Assembly: GCA_018813405.1 (NCBI GenBank)
Contig: JAHJBW010000147.1
Span: 1 to 9,062, forward strand
DNA length: 9,062 bases
DNA from: Candidatus Margulisiibacteriota bacterium
GTDB taxonomy: Bacteria; Margulisbacteria; WOR-1; XYC2-FULL-46-14; JAHJBW01
Reading direction: 5' to 3'
Made by a program: the position numbers and the translations under genes
Notes under the pieces: model-generated
What the model saw: only the letters and a program-made list of their open reading frames with translations
Databases searched by the model: none
What the model was told of the DNA's origin: nothing
Part shown: piece after piece, positions 7,805 through 9,062 of the stretch
How positions within the stretch are numbered: the first letter of the stretch is position 1
How the letters are laid out: each line of letters starts with the position of its first letter

Positions 7805-7876
7805 TGGCGGCGAGTGGGATCGAACCACTGACACGACGGGTATGAGCCGTCTACTCTACCACTGAGTTACGCCGCC
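7805..7876 (-). tRNA. tRNA with anticodon CAU, probably elongator tRNA-Met
   Basis: The 72-nt minus-strand sequence folds into a full cloverleaf. It has a GGCGGCG/CGCCGCC acceptor stem, an ACUC/GAGU D stem with loop AGUGGUA, and a GACGG/CCGUC anticodon stem with loop CUCAUAC. A five-base variable loop is followed by an AGUGG/CCACU T stem with loop UUCGAUC and discriminator A. The anticodon CAU is at 7842-7844. The paired G1-C72 rules out the usual bacterial initiator, which has a 1-72 mismatch. Positions 4 and 5 are G, not the C4-G69 and C5-G68 pairs reported as TilS identity elements in E. coli tRNA-Ile2, so elongator Met is favoured. CCA is not encoded. The D stem has A10-U25 where G10-C25 is normal. 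The 3' end abuts the kinase stop codon with no spacer, on the opposite strand. Confidence 0.95.
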
Positions 7877-7891
7877 TTATAAATAAAGTTT

Positions 7892-7900
7892 ATCATAACA
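7892..7900 (-). promoter_or_regulatory. Extended -10 promoter for the tRNA
   Basis: The minus strand reads TGTTATGAT, which is TATGAT with a TGn extension. A start near 7885 would leave a leader of about 9 nt before the mature tRNA 5' end at 7876. A TTGGCA lies on the minus strand at 7918-7923, but its 20-nt spacing is too long for a normal -35. Confidence 0.45.
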
Positions 7901-7916
7901 CAGGGCTTAATTCCAC

Positions 7917-7945
7917 TTGCCAAGACGCACATTTTTATGTAGAAT
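7917..7945 (+). promoter_or_regulatory. Promoter of the response regulator gene
   Basis: TTGCCA (7917-7922), 17 nt, then TAGAAT (7940-7945) is a near-consensus sigma-70 promoter. A start near 7952 would give a leader of about 15 nt with AAGGGGGT (7952-7959) as ribosome site, 7 nt before the ATG. The regulator therefore need not depend on read-through from the kinase gene and across the antisense tRNA. Confidence 0.6.
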
Positions 7946-7966
7946 CAAACTAAGGGGGTCGCTTTT

Positions 7967-8395
7967 ATGCCCGGTGAGAATGTAAAAATAATGGTGGTGG
8001 ACGACGAGCCGACGGTTCGCGAGTCTTTCAAGATGATCTTGAAGATAAAAGACTACGATGTCGACACTTTCCCCGATGGGCCTGCCGCTTTAAAGGATCT
8101 CCAAAAAGGCGTCTACGACATGGCATTCGTAGATCTAAAGCTTCCCATGATGGACGGACTTGAAATACTCAAACATATAAAAGAAAAAGACCCCGATATT
8201 GAAGTATGCATAGTTACAGCTTATGCCACTGACGCTTCCCACGCCAATGCTATTACCCTTGGCGCCCTCGAATATCTGCGCAAGCCATTCTTAATGGAAG
8301 AGATCTACGAATTGGTGGACAGGGGATTAAGGCGCAGAAGGTCAAAGGGCATCAAAAAAGAAGGTGCGCCCAAAGCTCCTCCTCCAATTCATTAG
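7967..8395 (+). CDS. Stand-alone receiver-domain response regulator
   Basis: This 142-residue protein is a single CheY-like receiver without an output domain. Visible landmarks are the acidic pair D12-D13 in MVVDDEPT, the phosphoacceptor D56 in FVDLKLP, the switch T84 in IVTAYA and the conserved K106-P107 in LRKPF, all intact. Residues 1-120 cover the fold. The last 20 or so residues form a basic then proline-rich tail (RRRRSKGIKKEG, then APKAPPPIH), which could be a docking or flexible segment. It is the only response regulator near the orphan histidine kinase module and lies just downstream on the same strand, so it is the natural acceptor of phosphate from H1460; this is inference. As a receiver-only protein it may pass phosphate on (Spo0F-like) or bind a target directly (CheY-like). 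Its TAG overlaps the convergent nadA stop. Confidence 0.92.
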   Translation: MPGENVKIMVVDDEPTVRESFKMILKIKDYDVDTFPDGPAALKDLQKGVYDMAFVDLKLPMMDGLEILKHIKEKDPDIEVCIVTAYATDASHANAITLGALEYLRKPFLMEEIYELVDRGLRRRRSKGIKKEGAPKAPPPIH

Positions 8396-9062
8396 TCTTG
8401 CCTTCCTATTTCAAGCATTCTCTCAATTGAAATTCTAGCTTTATTTGCAATATCCTCCGGTACTCTGACAATAGTCTCAATATCCTGCAGGGACCAGAGG
8501 ATCTTTTCGAGAGAGGTCTTTTTCATGTTGGGGCATGTGGCTGTTTCAAGCGCAGGATAGAATTTCTTATCTGGATTTTCTTTCCTTAAGCGATGAAGCA
8601 TGCCCACCTCGGTACCCACTATGAACTCGGTATGCCTGCTTTTTCTCGCGAATGTTTCCATTCCCCCGGTAGAAAGCACTTCATCTGCCTCAGCAATCGT
8701 TTCGGGCCGGCACTCGGGGTGTACCATTGCCACGGCTTTGGGGTGTTCTTTTTTTGCCTTTTTGATATGTTCCGGCAGGATCTTCGCGTGGGTAGGGCAG
8801 TAGCCATGCCAAAGAATGAATTTTTTGTCTTTGACCTGTGTGGAAGTATACAACCCCAGATATTTGTCGGGAACAAAGATGATCTCGTCAGTGTCTTTTA
8901 TGCTCTGACACACCTTTACAGAATTGGCCGAAGTACAGCAAATGTCGGACATTGCCTTTATTTCGGCGGAAGAATTTACGTAGCAAACTACCTGGGATCT
9001 TGGATTTTGAGCTTTGAGTTTTTCTAACCCTTCGGGCTCGATCATATCGGCCATGGGACAGC
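8392..9062 (-). CDS. nadA: Quinolinate synthase, N-terminus cut by the right edge
   Basis: NadA is a [4Fe-4S] enzyme that condenses iminoaspartate with dihydroxyacetone phosphate to quinolinate, the first pyridine ring intermediate in de novo NAD synthesis. About 222 residues are visible. The frame stays open past the apparent ATG at 9054 and reads C-P-M-A-D-M from the edge, the conserved segment carrying the first cluster cysteine. So the true start lies beyond the window, roughly 80 residues away, and 9054 is not the start. The three cluster cysteines are at 9058-9060, in HGYCPTH and in TATCPNMKKT. The first two are 87 residues apart, as in the Thermotoga enzyme. Other family motifs are CYVNSSAEIKA, TSANSVKV, VAMVHPECRPE, FIVGTEVGMLHRL and NPDKKFYP. 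The cluster is oxygen-sensitive in this family. The gene converges on the response regulator, with stop codons overlapping. Confidence 0.96.
   Translation of the reverse strand, partial: CPMADMIEPEGLEKLKAQNPRSQVVCYVNSSAEIKAMSDICCTSANSVKVCQSIKDTDEIIFVPDKYLGLYTSTQVKDKKFILWHGYCPTHAKILPEHIKKAKKEHPKAVAMVHPECRPETIAEADEVLSTGGMETFARKSRHTEFIVGTEVGMLHRLRKENPDKKFYPALETATCPNMKKTSLEKILWSLQDIETIVRVPEDIANKARISIERMLEIGRQD

Noticed and set aside
7805..7876. The tRNA as an integration site for a mobile element
   Set aside because: No integrase, no duplicated tRNA 3' fragment and no composition shift is visible around it.
8400..8460. Terminator for the response regulator (TCAATTGA near 8425)
   Set aside because: It is only an 8-base palindrome without a loop or a following T tract, and it lies within nadA coding sequence.
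8392..9054. nadA as a complete short 220-residue protein starting at 9054
   Set aside because: The frame continues upstream as C-P-M-A-D-M with the first cluster cysteine, so the ATG is internal and the gene is cut by the window edge.

Overview
The window is bacterial chromosomal DNA with four nearly complete genes, two genes cut by the window edges and one tRNA. Coding density is high and genes overlap at their ends. Initiation uses Shine-Dalgarno sites and the promoters look like ordinary sigma-70 types. There are no mobile elements, CRISPR arrays or rRNA. Base composition is moderate in genes and roughly three-quarters AT in the main intergenic gap. I cannot name the organism. The gene complement (early-branching or uncultured style TilS/FolP/NadA, plus a giant Ser/Thr-His multikinase) would fit a candidate phylum such as Margulisbacteria/Saganbacteria, Omnitrophota or Elusimicrobiota, but this is a weak guess.

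Layout. Positions 1-2678 form a tightly packed minus-strand operon read right to left. It runs tilS (tRNA-Ile lysidine synthase), then folP (dihydropteroate synthase with an N-terminal extension), then the first 26 codons of an unidentified lysine-rich protein that leaves the left edge. tilS and folP share an ATGA overlap. folP and the third gene overlap by 26 nt. Positions 2679-2806 are a divergent, AT-rich control region. It carries an extended -10 promoter toward tilS, a promoter toward the kinase, and between them a perfect TTGAT-N4-ATCAA dyad of the FNR/CRP type.

Positions 2807-7804 encode one 1665-residue protein. In order it has a Ser/Thr protein kinase, an AAA/STAND-like ATPase, a long helical-repeat region, a GAF domain, a coiled coil and a complete histidine kinase. 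Directly after its stop codon, on the opposite strand and with no gap, lies a tRNA with anticodon CAU, judged to be elongator tRNA-Met. Next comes a stand-alone receiver-domain response regulator (7967-8395), with its own promoter. It is the obvious candidate phosphoacceptor of the big kinase. Its stop codon overlaps the stop codon of convergent nadA (quinolinate synthase, NAD synthesis), which runs off the right edge.

Functionally the left operon is housekeeping: decoding of AUA codons and folate synthesis. The centre is a signalling module in which a sensor with two kinase chemistries probably feeds the receiver protein. The module type is related to known cyanobacterial HstK-like multikinases, so it is unusual rather than a wholly new system. 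The least expected features are the FNR-like dyad in the divergent promoter, the in-frame repeat insertion in folP, and the tRNA wedged antisense between sensor and regulator.
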